Below are positions 50,208-60,732 of a stretch of 64,000 bases of DNA, piece by piece (position 1 is the first letter of the stretch; each line of letters starts with the position of its first letter). The notes beneath the pieces were generated by a model. That model ran no database searches. It had not been told where the DNA came from and was given only the letters and a program-made list of their open reading frames with translations. The position numbers and the translations under genes were made by a program. The DNA is from Zygnema cylindricum. Its lineage: Eukaryota > Streptophyta > Zygnematophyceae > Zygnematales > Zygnemataceae. Location: NCBI GenBank assembly GCA_037447655.1, contig JBBHKE010000303.1:317473-381472 (forward strand). Direction: 5' to 3'.

Positions 50208-51379
50208 TTTTGATATTTGAGTATTTTCTAGGTCTGTATTAGGATAGAAAAAGAGCTAAGGCGGTCTGCCTCTAACTCCCTTCTCTAAGCCCCCACACTT
50301 GTTGTAGTCACTGAAGGCTGGGTAGGGTGATAGAGCCATGGCCGCCTAAAACTTTCTAGCACACAGGAAGCAGAAAATAGATGAGTTTACCAAAAGTAAT
50401 GACGAACCTAGGAATTGATCCTGGTACTTGCCGATCGTCATCGTAGTCGTTAGCTTTGACCGTTACGTCTAGGACCAGTGTTAAGATATATAGTGTTTGA
50501 TAAATATAAAAATAGTTACACGTAGACTAATTCATTTAACGGGAAATGGATATGTAGTGCATAGATACAGTTCTGTATAGTACGGAATACGATTGGTGAC
50601 AAAAAGGATACCGCGCATTTGTTTCGATAGCGAAACAAATACCGCGCATATATTTTCGACGGCTACAAATGAAATCTAATTCTGATCAGAGGGCCGTGAT
50701 ATATGCCGAGATCGCGGAATGGGTTTTAGGCGGTTTGTGGTCACCGCCATGTCAATTGACACGTGGAACGAACACATTGGCTTGCGGCATCCAGGGGATA
50801 ATAAGAACGAGTCAGCATATGGCATATGTCGACTTTTTGGCCATGTCGTACGATGGCCGTACAAAAGGTACACTGGCACCTGTACCTTTATGTACTTTAC
50901 AATATTGCGATTGGGTCATACCTCAGTACTAGGGAGTTTAGAGAGGGGGGTTTAAGACTTAGAATATTTTGGGTAGGTAGCAACCTCTCCCAGAGAGCAT
51001 CTTGTATAAAAGGCAAACTTTGGCCAGCCATAACTATCAATTCAGTTGACCATTTTCAATGATTCTTGTTGCTGCGGACTCAGGGGAGTCCAGGCTACAT
51101 AGGGGTGTATTCGGTCAGATTTTTTGCCCGCCCAGGTGGCTGCATTTCTTAGGGAAAGTCAAAGTGGGTGAATGTGTCCAAATCTCATATTCTAACTTTG
51201 CATTCTGTGGTGGTTCTTAGCACACAGAAATTGTTATTACACAGGGGTGAAGCTATATTCGGGTTCTGATTGTCAAGGGGTCAATCATTTGGTTTTATAT
51301 AAACTTGGAGTCGGCACTATCTAGATTAGCTTCTTCTGATCTGCGAATTCTGTGTGGCAATGGAGCCCATAGAATTTCA
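50208..51379 (+). repeat. Solo LTR of the C/D family
   Basis: Begins (T)TTTGATATTTGAGTATTTTC and ends ATAGAATTTCA. Flanked by CCGTG on both sides (50203-50207 and 51380-51384), so it is a solo LTR left by LTR-LTR recombination. Its first G of TGTTG has mutated to T. Closest to the C 3' LTR. Confidence 0.88.
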
Positions 51380-51384
51380 CCGTG

Positions 51385-52235
51385 AAAGTCTGTGTTCACA
51401 CATTCGACGCCAAAATATGTGAGAACAGGTAAGCGCTACTTTCTTTCGTCTTTATCACTTGGAATCAAATCTGTGTACAATCTTCTGTGCGACGCTCTCA
51501 ATTTCCACTATCGAAGCCCTTATCTGACACTTATTTTGTTTATCTGTACAAAATAATTACTAGTTATAGTACGGACTGACATTTTGTACACTACAATATT
51601 TAAAAGAATTAAAATTAGAAACTAGCACTATTTAAACAGTACCAATATCTGAGTACGATTTTAAGTGCGACGCACTCAATTTTCCCTGTCGACGCCATTA
51701 CCTTATAGTGTGACACTTATCTATACGTCTTTGTGAAATAATAATGGGTAGTTTTAGTACCAGTTGACACATTTCGTACATTACACTATCTAAAAATATG
51801 CGATGCAAGGCCAGCGGAAGCCGCGAAAGCCGCGAGAAAAACTTTCACGGAAGATATAATAAAAAACCCGATACATTTATACATGAGCACATACCCTAAG
51901 TTGTGGTAGTGCTTTGGATTGAATGTTTTTTATTTTGTATTTTATTATGAAGTTAAAGTTGGTCAACGCATTTTAAATTTTTTTGCATTTATTACGTGCG
52001 CATATGTCATTAATTTTTCGACGTTTCATTCGTGTGTTTAAAACGCTTGGTACCTCTATGGTTAAAAGTAAGCGCGGTCCGCCGAAAGTGGAGCACAGCG
52101 TGCAGATTGCGACAAGCACAAACCATAGATGCCCCGTGCTCATATTACGCACAAAACAAACGCGCGAATACTACACACGATACACATTTGACGATGAAAA
52201 AAATGTTATAAAATGCGTATCTGACTATGTAGCTA
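51385..52235. other. Intergenic DNA with an internal duplication
   Basis: About 51470-51605 is repeated, diverged, at 51640-51797 (GTGCGACGC-CTCAATTT, TGACACTTAT, then GTAC-ACTA-A-TAT-TAAAA). A 110-residue frame at 51983-52315 has no recognisable domain and merges into the next repeat. No gene called. Confidence 0.45.
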
Positions 52236-52660
52236 TGCATTTCCGTACATTTCCTGACAATGTCCGTACATTTTTGCACCTTTTAAGGTCATTTAAGGGA
52301 TTTTTAGGGCTTTAGAGTACATTTCTTTACATTCTCTAATTTTGAGTATAATCGCCCCACACTTTTCATATATGCACGTACATCCTCCGTAGTTTTTGTA
52401 CCTTTTAGGGTTATATATTATAGGTTTTGTAGGGTATATTTCCGTACATTCCCGTATATTTCAGTACTGTTGCGCTACACTTTTCTTACAGCCACGTATG
52501 GTGGTCGTACATTTTTGTACATATTAAGGTAATTAAATGGGGGGTTTTAGGGTTTATAGGGTACATTGTTGTACATTCCTTTTTTTTTTAGTACGACTTC
52601 CAAATATTTACCATATTATTAAGTTTCGTACGGTACACTTTCTGTATATTGCCGTACATT
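52236..52660. repeat. Degenerate ~130-bp satellite-like repeat, about three units
   Basis: Each unit has GTACATTTNNGTAC, a CGCCNCACTTTTC-ATA block, a CACGTA block and TTTTAGGGTTT-type words close to the plant telomere repeat TTTAGGG. Non-coding. Confidence 0.55.
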
Positions 52661-52706
52661 TTTGTTAATTTTCCATACATTTTAAGATTTTTTCAGGATT
52701 TTTTAT

Positions 52707-52739
52707 GACAAGTAAATCAACGCCCGTTACACGGGCATG
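52707..52739 (-). mobile_element. Helitron-like 3' end, imperfect
   Basis: On the minus strand a perfect hairpin GCCCG-TGTAA-CGGGC, then GTTGATTTACTTG. The final CTTG departs from CTRR. Confidence 0.35.
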
Positions 52740-52880
52740 TACCCTGTCCAGTTTAACATGCCCTTTTTTCATGTCGTTTTTTTATGCCCGTTTTTCATGC
52801 GCGTTACAAAAAAAGAACACCTGTACCTTTTTCCTGGAAGGTCTCGTACCTTTTCCTGTAGGCGTTCGTAGAGTTAGTTG

Positions 52881-53273
52881 ATGGAAACGTTACATTGTGC
52901 TTGCCGTACGACATTCTATACTGCTGACAGACGACAACTTTACATTGTGCCAGCCGTACGGCAGTTTTTACTGCTGATGGTTGGCAACGTTACATTACGC
53001 CAACCGTACGGCGGTCTACACAGCGACGATTGGCAATGTTACATTACGCCAGCCGTACGGCGGTCTGCACAACGACGGTTGGCAAAGTTACATTACGCCA
53101 GCCGTACGGCGGTCTGCACAGCGACGGTTGGCAATGTTACATTACGTTATCCGTACGACGGTCTGCACAACGACGGTTGGCAATGTTACATTACGCCATC
53201 ATATGGCGGTCTGTACTGTGACGGGCGACACAGTTACATTGTGCCAGCGGTACAGCCGTCCGTACTGCGGACG
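52881..53273 (+). repeat. 49-bp minisatellite, eight units, followed by a TATA-like motif
   Basis: The unit is TGGCAATGTTACATTACGCC then AGCCGTACGGCGGTCTGCAC then AACGACGGT. GCCGTACGGC is palindromic. The array passes into GACAGACACACCGCCTATATAACG, matching 33425-33470. Frames across it (52878-53354) are repeat translation. Confidence 0.85.
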
Positions 53274-53368
53274 GACAAAAAAAACCATGACAGACACACC
53301 GCCTATATAACGCTTTCCAGAAAGGCAAACAATGTTCTCTTATTTATATACTGATGCTGATTACGCTT

Positions 53369-53901
53369 TGTTAAAACAGGATCATGTAAATCAATTATTC
53401 ACCAGCGGAAGCATTCAAAAAATTCCAGACATTAGAAAATCACAGATAACGAAGGAATTCGACCAAATAGAAAATATATTTAATCGAACTTTTTACATCC
53501 CCTTTCTTTCTTCAACTTCACTTCCTTTTCTGATATATAAAACTATACTACACTCCTCCTAAAATACTTTCTTCCAACACCACCAGAAGACAGAACTATA
53601 CTACTTCTGTCACAGTTCCACTCAGACTCCACTTTTATAATTTTGACACTTGGGCGCCGAAACGCCTAATAGAACATTAGTGCGCCGAAACTAACCGTGA
53701 GCTGGACCTAAGACCGTACCACGGTTGTACGCACTAAATAATTCACCAACTGTACAGTACCACGTCACAAACCTTAGCCGACACTCAGACAAAAACAAAA
53801 CGTACCGAAATAACATACCTGCCGACGTCAACTGAACATTAATTTAACATAAACAAACTGAACACAAAACTGAACTGAATTTACACATTGAAATCTTAAC
53901 A
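53369..53901 (-). repeat. 3' LTR of element F
   Basis: 533 bp; preceded (minus strand) by the polypurine tract GAAGAGGGGGAT. Confidence 0.9.
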
Positions 53902-53936
53902 ATCCCCCTCTTCAATGTGTGAATTAGAAAAAAGGA

Positions 53937-55489
53937 TTATATCAATCCTAATTTTGGTCTCCCTCTCAAAAGTACATCTGCAACTGCCGCCTTCGTCAAC
54001 ATATCTGCGGCTTCCTCCAAGGTAGAAATATATTGAAACTGAATTTCCTTTTGTGCGACTAGGTCACGCACGAAATGCCATTGAATGCGGATATGCTTCG
54101 TACGTTTATGAAAAACAGGATTTTTAACTAATGCCATAGAACTCATGCTATCTGTAAGAATTTGCAAACATCCAATAGGAACTTTTAATTCAAATAACAT
54201 TTCTTTTAACCAGACTGACGCTTTTGCGGCATGGCAAGCCGCCATATACTCAGCTTCAGTAGAACTTAACGCGACGGTCGGTTGGAGTCTCGAACTCCAC
54301 GAAACTGCCGCTCCACTCAAAACAAAAGCGTATCCGGAAGTTGACTTTCCGGAGTCAAAATCGCCTCCCCAATCTGCGTCACAGTATCCGATACACTCCA
54401 AACTTCCATTCGATTTATATAATAGGCCGATGTCGATGTACCGGCCAGATATCGAAATATACGCTTCACGACTTCCCAGTGAGCCTTCTTCGGCGCATGA
54501 CAATATCGGCTGACAACTGAAACTGCTGCCGATATGTCAGGCCTTGTACCTACGCTGAGGTACATCAAACTTCCGATCGCTTCCCGATACGGAACTTTAA
54601 CATCTGTCTCCTCCTCAAATTTCCGAATCTGCACTTTCGGATCCAAGGGAGTAGAAATCGGTTTTGCATTCAGCATTCCAAACCGTGTCAGAACTTCCCT
54701 GCAATATTGAGCCTGGCTCAATTTAATGTCACCATTATGGTGACGAATCACCTCAATCCCCAATATGTAGCGAACTTCTCCCAAATCTGTCACCTTGAAG
54801 TGAAGGCGCAAATAAGCCTTCAATTCATTGATTTTTTTCAGACTGTCAGAAGTCATCAGAAAATCATCAACATAAACTGAGAAGATAATTTGATCTTCTC
54901 CTTCCCCCTTAATATAAACTCCCGAATCTGAGGTAGTTCGGACAAATCCAAATTCGGTAAGTACGGAATGTAGTCGTAAGTACCAAGTACGAGGCGCTTG
55001 CTTCAAGCCGTAGAGAGACTTTCGCAGCCGCCATACCTTCCCTTCCTTTGACACAACTCCTTCCGGAACCTTCATGTATACTTCTTCTTCAAGTTCGCCA
55101 TTTAAGAATGCGGTCTCTACATCCATTTGATGGATGTGCTTTTTACCGGATGCCGCAATCGCCACAATCATCCGTAACGAGTCGAATTTAACTACAGGCG
55201 CATATGTCTCCGTGTAATCTACTCCTTCCCGTTGCTGAAATCCTTTGCAAACTAACCTAGCCTTGTATTTGATCACCTCTCCGGTAGCACCAGTTTTGGT
55301 CTTAAAGATCCACTTCGCGTCAATCGCCTTCTTCCCCTCCGGTAAGTCTACTTCCTCGAATGTACGATTTTCAACAATGGACTTGAATTCTCTTTCCCAA
55401 GCCGGTTGCCATTTTGACTCCCAATTTTCTGAATTTCTCGCTTCGGTAAAAGATTGAGGGTCACCGGCAGAATTTTCACAAAGTGATTG
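53937..55489 (-). pseudogene. Reverse transcriptase and RNase H of element F, downstream of an in-frame stop
   Basis: In the same frame as the upstream gag-pol after one TAG (55492-55490). RT blocks: KWIFKTKTGATGEVIKYKAR, MDVETAFLNGELEEEVYM, SLYGLKQAPRTW and the active site YVDDFLMTSD. The RT end has RYILGIEVIRHHNG. The frame shifts by one near 54440, between IFRYLAGTS and DIGLLYKS. RNase H follows: YCDADWGGD, STSGYAFVL, SSTEAEYMAA, LTDSMSSMAL, ADMLTKA, then TGA-type stop at 53937. All visible catalytic acids are kept. With only two lesions this copy is young or recently active. Confidence 0.88.
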
Positions 55490-58400
55490 CTAGAGGAGGA
55501 AATCCTCCTCTCTCGATGCCGAAATAAAGTAGTGAGTATTTTCGGCATTTCCCCCTTTTTTATCATACGACAAGCGTGTCGGTTTCCTTCCCCTTGTATC
55601 TCTTATACTCCTACGTAATTGAACATCTTCTTCAACATTCGGTTCCATTTCAGTTACACTCGGCAAACTAGATTTAGAATTTTGAGAATTTCGAGATTCC
55701 GAGGACATCCGGGAATTGACACTTTGAGATTCAATGTCAATGTCCCCAATGTCATCCTTAATGTCCAACTTTCTTTTCCCCCTCTTAACATTAGACTCCG
55801 ACTCAGGTTCATTTTCTGAATCTGATCCTTCAATATTTGGAAATTGAGCAATTTCGTCTTCTTCAAGAAAATCGAGATTTTTGTGAGATTTTGCCGGTTT
55901 TTCAATAGCTGATTTTAAGTCTTCATGGAAATCTACATTCCGGGATTCAATAATTGTACGATTAACCGGATCATAGATTCGGTATAGATTTCCTTTTGAA
56001 CTATAGCCGACGAAAATTCCGGTCCAACTCCTTGCCGCAAATTTTCCTTTTCTCTTTTGCGATTCCACATAGACGGTCGCTTGGCATCCCCAAATCCGAA
56101 GGTGATGAAGAGTTGGTTTTCTGCCGTACCATAACTCGTGAGGAGTCTTATCACCTGAAATTGAAGTAAGCCGCCGATTACAAATGTAGTTGGCGGTCAA
56201 AATTGCATCTCCCCAAAACAACATTGAAAGACCGGATGCGTGCACCATGGAGCGGACCATTTCTTGTAATGTCCGATTTTTCCGTTCAGCAACTCCATTG
56301 GATTCCGGGGAGTAAGAAGCCGTCAACTGATGCTTAATTCCCCATTCTCGACAATATCCATCAAATGCGAGGAATTCACCACCATTATCGGTTCGAATTG
56401 ATTTCAATTTTCTTTCGCATTGTCTCTCCGCCATGACATGCCACTCCTTAAATCTCTCAAGAGCTTCAGATTTTGAACTCAGGAGGATTACCCAAGAAAA
56501 TCGTGAGTAATCATCCACAATCACCATTAAATATTTATTTCCTCCAATACTTTCCGGTTTAATGTGTCCACATAAATCGACATGGACCAAATCGAGGGGT
56601 TTTTCGGATCTGAATTTTATATCTTTAGCCGGGTGAGGCTTCCGAATTTGCCTCCCTTGACTACATCCTTCGCATCCATTTACTTTTTCTCCCGATGTCA
56701 AATCCAAACCTCTCGCACATCCCACTTTAATCATCCGCCTCAAACTACCCTCGGATGTATGGCACATCCGATGGTGCCAAAGAGTCAAATCACCCTTAAG
56801 CTCTGAAATCTGAGCAATCAAACCATCCGGTTGAATTTCTGACTTCGGTCGGCGCCAAATTAGCCGACTATGCAGATTTTCTGTCACCTCTCCTTCACCA
56901 ATGATAACTCCTTTCGAATTTTTAATTTGAATCGAAGAGTCACCAAGTGCAAGCACACTTCCACCCGCGCGCTGAATTTGAGGTACACTTAGAAGATTTA
57001 CCGATCCGTCCGGAATGTATAAAACATTCACTAGACGAGCTTCTGTCAAGCGTTCCGTGCCATCAAAACGATAAGTAGGTAGGTCAATTCGGACCGTGCC
57101 TACTTTTCCAACCGTAATGACTTGCCCACTTGCCACTGTAATTAATTTAGGAACCGTCAATTGCCGCAAATCATTAAATAACGTTACATCGGTGCAAACG
57201 TGATGCGAGGCTCCGGAATCAATCACCCACTCTTTCTCCGATTTTGACTTTTCATTGAGTGAATTTATAGATAAATTTAAACATGAGAAAATCTGAGCAC
57301 CCGATTCCTCTTCTTCTTCATAATCGTCATTTCGATTTCCCATATAATTTCCATGGCCTCCAAATCGGCCACCGTTTCGACCACCTCCACGACCACCAAG
57401 GCGTCCTCCACCTCGGCCGCCAAATCGGCCACCACCACGGCCACTAGTAGGACCACCACGGCCACCATTAGCTCCTCCTCTACCACCTCCTCCTTCGGAC
57501 TCCGATTTTGCGTAACATTGAGGACTCACATGCCCCCATTTGCCGCAATAATAGCATTGTCGCTCCTTATCGGGACATGATGCCGCCATATGTCCGAGCT
57601 TGTTGCATTGAAAGCATGCAACAGAGTTCAGATCGGGGGCGGCAGAAAATGGTTTTTGATTTCCTCCTTTTGCTTGTCCCCTTCCTCTACCTCGTGGGCC
57701 TCCACCCCTTCCTCCTCCTCTTCCGCCACCACGCAAAGAAAATAGATCGCCTGAATTTGGAACGGTGGCGTTCAGAGTACCGGAAGAAGGAGTTCTCCGA
57801 GAAGAACTCACTCGATTATCTTCGTTATCTTTTAAATAGGATAATATGAACTCGTAAGTTAACCTCTTTTTCACTCTCAAAATTTCTTTGAGATGGACAA
57901 GCCTATCCGGCAAGGCATTGAGAAAGCCGGTAACTTTATCCGCCTCAATGACAAACCGACCGGTGGCTGCCAGTCGTTCCACAATAACATTGAAGCGTTT
58001 CGAAGCATCTCCTATTGATTCATTCGGATTCATCTTAAAATTGAGAAATTCGGTATATGCATGTTGGCCGCGATTTTGATTTCCTTTTTCAAATTCATTC
58101 TCGATAGCCCGCCAACATTTATGAGCAGAATCGTGCGTCAGAAAATAATCATGAACTGCGGGCGTACAAGTTTGCATGAGACCAGTATAGGCCGCGACAT
58201 TCTTTCGTTTCCATCTATTTCTAGCCTTTCGATCAGAGATTGGCATGGTCTCCTCTCCAGTAACAATTTTCCAAAGATGCCGAAGTTCTAGCTGTCCTTT
58301 AATATATCGCTTCCAAATATAGTAATTCGTTCCGTTGAAGAGAACGACTTTGCCGGGCATCTGAATCAATTCTTCCTCATCGCTGTCCTCCTCCAAATCA

Positions 58401-58738
58401 GACTCATCTTCAGCTGCGAATTTCCCCTTTCGAATTCTTTCTCTCCTCTCTTCTTCAGTTTCATAGTAACCATCATTGTTACCAATTCGCAGCCTGCCCC
58501 CCTGAGGGGCAGCTGAGAGCACACTCTGTAGAACTCCAGTCAACAGTGTCTGAAGTCTCTCCTCCGTCAGAAACACCCCTGCTCCTCCTACTTCCTCTTG
58601 TTCATAATCATCTGGTGGAAACGTGTCTTCTTCTTCTTCCAACTGGGCAGCACTGAAGCCCCTGTGACTCGGCTCTGGAGTGTCAGACTGCACAGGTGTA
58701 GGCTGCGGAGCTGCAGCCTTCTTCTTCTTTCCTCCCAT
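55490..58738 (-). CDS. Gag-protease-integrase polyprotein of element F
   Basis: First in-frame ATG at 58738 (MGGKKKKAAAPQPTP); 1082 residues. A Pro-rich, then acidic N-terminus is followed by the copia gag core (VLFNGTNYYIWKRYIKGQL ... ESIGDASKRFNVIVERLAAT). Then come an RGG-rich tract, two zinc knuckles (CFQCNKLGHMAASC and CYYCGKWGHVSPQC, ~380-415), a second long RGG tract, the protease site WVIDSGASHHVC (~505), the integrase zinc domain (HHRMCHTSEGSL...CEGCSQGRQ) and core with VHVDLCGH, IRTDNGGEF and SPESNGVAERKNRTL. It ends with an acidic Ser/Asn/Glu linker and KPTRLSYDKKGG before the amber codon. Gag would form the particle, protease cut the chain and integrase insert the cDNA. Confidence 0.9.
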   Translation of the reverse strand: MGGKKKKAAAPQPTPVQSDTPEPSHRGFSAAQLEEEEDTFPPDDYEQEEVGGAGVFLTEERLQTLLTGVLQSVLSAAPQGGRLRIGNNDGYYETEEERRERIRKGKFAAEDESDLEEDSDEEELIQMPGKVVLFNGTNYYIWKRYIKGQLELRHLWKIVTGEETMPISDRKARNRWKRKNVAAYTGLMQTCTPAVHDYFLTHDSAHKCWRAIENEFEKGNQNRGQHAYTEFLNFKMNPNESIGDASKRFNVIVERLAATGRFVIEADKVTGFLNALPDRLVHLKEILRVKKRLTYEFILSYLKDNEDNRVSSSRRTPSSGTLNATVPNSGDLFSLRGGGRGGGRGGGPRGRGRGQAKGGNQKPFSAAPDLNSVACFQCNKLGHMAASCPDKERQCYYCGKWGHVSPQCYAKSESEGGGGRGGANGGRGGPTSGRGGGRFGGRGGGRLGGRGGGRNGGRFGGHGNYMGNRNDDYEEEEESGAQIFSCLNLSINSLNEKSKSEKEWVIDSGASHHVCTDVTLFNDLRQLTVPKLITVASGQVITVGKVGTVRIDLPTYRFDGTERLTEARLVNVLYIPDGSVNLLSVPQIQRAGGSVLALGDSSIQIKNSKGVIIGEGEVTENLHSRLIWRRPKSEIQPDGLIAQISELKGDLTLWHHRMCHTSEGSLRRMIKVGCARGLDLTSGEKVNGCEGCSQGRQIRKPHPAKDIKFRSEKPLDLVHVDLCGHIKPESIGGNKYLMVIVDDYSRFSWVILLSSKSEALERFKEWHVMAERQCERKLKSIRTDNGGEFLAFDGYCREWGIKHQLTASYSPESNGVAERKNRTLQEMVRSMVHASGLSMLFWGDAILTANYICNRRLTSISGDKTPHELWYGRKPTLHHLRIWGCQATVYVESQKRKGKFAARSWTGIFVGYSSKGNLYRIYDPVNRTIIESRNVDFHEDLKSAIEKPAKSHKNLDFLEEDEIAQFPNIEGSDSENEPESESNVKRGKRKLDIKDDIGDIDIESQSVNSRMSSESRNSQNSKSSLPSVTEMEPNVEEDVQLRRSIRDTRGRKPTRLSYDKKGGNAENTHYFISASREEDFLL

Positions 58739-58796
58739 TGCAGCAACACTCGCCACGCTGACAATGATTTTGTTTTACTACTGGAAGCTTCTACCA

Positions 58797-58808
58797 GCTC
58801 TGATACCA
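58797..58808 (-). other. Primer-binding site of element F
   Basis: TGGTATCAGAGC on the minus strand, two bases after the LTR: the standard plant copia site, complementary to the 3' end of initiator tRNA-Met. Confidence 0.92.
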
Positions 58809-58810
58809 CT

Positions 58811-59354
58811 TGTTATAAAAAGGATCATTTAAACATACATCTTGAGCGGAAGCATTCAGAAATTCCAGACATCAGAAATTCACAGATAACAAAGGAACTC
58901 GACCAAATAGAAAATATATTCAATCGAACTTTTTACATCCCCCTTTCTTCCTTCAACTTCACTTCCTTCTCTGATATATAAAACTATACAATACTCCTCC
59001 TAAAAAAAAAATACTTTCTTCCAACACCACCAGAAGACAGAATTATACTACTTCTGTCACAATTCCACTCAAACTCCACTTTCACCAATTTTTGACACTT
59101 AGGCGCTGAAACGCCTAATAAAACACTAGTCCGCCGAAACTAACCGTGACCTGGACCTAAGACCGTACCACGGTTCTACGCACTAAAGAATTCACCAACC
59201 GTACAGTACCACATGTCACGAACCTTAACAGACACTCAAACTAAACAGGGAGTATCGGGAAAACATAACCTGCCGACGTCAACTGAACATTAATTTAACA
59301 TAAACACAAACTGAACATAAAACTGAACTGAATTTACACATTGAAATCTTAACA
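58811..59354 (-). repeat. 5' LTR of element F
   Basis: 544 bp, TGTTAAGATTTC...TTTTTATAACA. Confidence 0.9.
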
Positions 59355-59379
59355 CGTACAACCAAACAAACAAAAGAAT

Positions 59380-59679
59380 TGTTTGCAAACGGACAAACAA
59401 CTTTATTTTCGTGTACTCTCCCAACTGCAAAAAAAAATTGAAAACGTTTGTGATTAAAATCAGATCGCGATTTGATTCCAATGCAAGTGTGAAGATGAGC
59501 TGGAAGTGGGTCGCGATGTAATAACACCAAATTGCTGTACCTTCCAAGTTTCAAGATGACGCAAAACGTACTCATGTTTTTGCCCATTTTTCGTACGGCG
59601 TAATATTTTCTCGTTGGAAGTCCCATTTTTTGTAAAAACGACGAAAAAAAACCTTACTTGAACACATGGGAACACGCCC
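59380..59679 (-). mobile_element. Dispersed repeat I, copy 2, cut by element F
   Basis: Reverse complement of 12832-13180. The terminus ends AACACGCCC and is followed by TTA. F abuts its inner side, so this copy is incomplete. Confidence 0.6.
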
Positions 59680-59777
59680 TTAGGGACGAATGCGAAATAA
59701 AGGCCATAATTATGGTATGGTCGTCCGATGGAACCGTCAACCATTTACGGTGTACTTTGCTATTAGCGCTTGACTTA

Positions 59778-60732
59778 GGGTACATCCCCATGTAAGCGAT
59801 ACATTGAAAATGTATTTTGGACTGTAGTGAAGTGTTCCGTACTACTTTGAAAAGCGTACCTATGTGCGAAAATGAAATCGAAACTTTGAAATGTGACGGT
59901 TGTAGACGTGGGTACAACTTTGTGGCGGTTGACGACGACTACCAAATTGGTGACGCCAACAAAAACAACGACAGTTGTAGACGTCTACATTTTTGTAATT
60001 TTGTGACATGGCAGATGTTTAGGGTTTTGTGACATTGTGACGTCACGCTCATTTGTGACGTCACAGATTCAAGAACTTTCGGCCATGGATACCCGATTTT
60101 GTTTTCTCTACTTTAGTCACTCTACTTGCCATAAAAATATACATAAAGGTAGTCAAAAGAATTATTTTTCAAATATCTTTCATTTCATACCAGTTTTGTC
60201 GTGCCTCATTCTAAAGTGTGAGATAAAAGCGATAGTGTGAGAGGGAGAGGGAAGAGGCGACGACGATGCAAAATTCTACCGAGGAACCCATAAATGAAAT
60301 TGGAGGTCTAAGACCCCTGCAGATTTTTTTACGTACATCCTCGTCTTTTCCGTACATGTAGGTGACGGGCAAGGTGAAAAATAGCGAGTACTTTCCCTCG
60401 TCCTAGAATTTTCACACTCGTGTGGCGTGTGCGCGGGTCATTTTTCATTTGTTGTTTGGGGGGTATTTTCCCTGAAATCACGTTGCGAGGTGATTTTTGA
60501 TGAAGTTTTTTGACGCGCTGGATTCTCTTGCTCGGGGGTCGAAAAAAGGAAAACGCCAAAATAGGTTCACATGTCAACATACATGAAGTACATTCAAAGT
60601 ATCGACTTGAGGTTTGTTGTAATTTTAAAGAATTGATTTTTTTTGTACGGCTAAAGTTTTTCTCCTACGGAACTGCGATTTGGGTGAAAAAGACAGATTA
60701 AAGTCGATACTTTAATACATGGGGACGTACAC
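59778..60732 (-). mobile_element. H-family element, copy 2 (955 bp)
   Basis: Starts GGGTACATCCCCATGT after TTA and ends ACATGGGGACGTACAC. The interior is the reverse complement of H copy 1, for example CTTTCATTTCATACCAGTTT and ATAAAAGCGATAGTGTGAG. Non-coding. Confidence 0.65.

Larger units (their letters stand above)
53369..59354 (-). mobile_element. Element F: nearly intact Ty1/copia retrotransposon
   Basis: Reads right to left: 5' LTR 59354-58811, primer site, gag-pol, polypurine tract (53912-53902), 3' LTR 53901-53369. LTRs begin TGTTAAGATTTCAATG and end TAACA, about 540 bp, and match at roughly nine positions in ten by eye. The coding region has one stop and one frameshift. Flanks (CGCTT left, CGTAC right) do not match, so no target duplication. 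Different family from A-D: LTRs, gag and primer all differ. Confidence 0.9.

Noticed and set aside
51983-52315. A 110-residue plus-strand frame
   Set aside because: No recognisable motif. Its second half overlaps the 130-bp satellite, and no splice or codon evidence supports it.
52878-53354. A 158-residue frame over the 49-bp array
   Set aside because: 49 is not a multiple of 3, so the array cycles through frames and the same peptide appears in all three. This is repeat translation.
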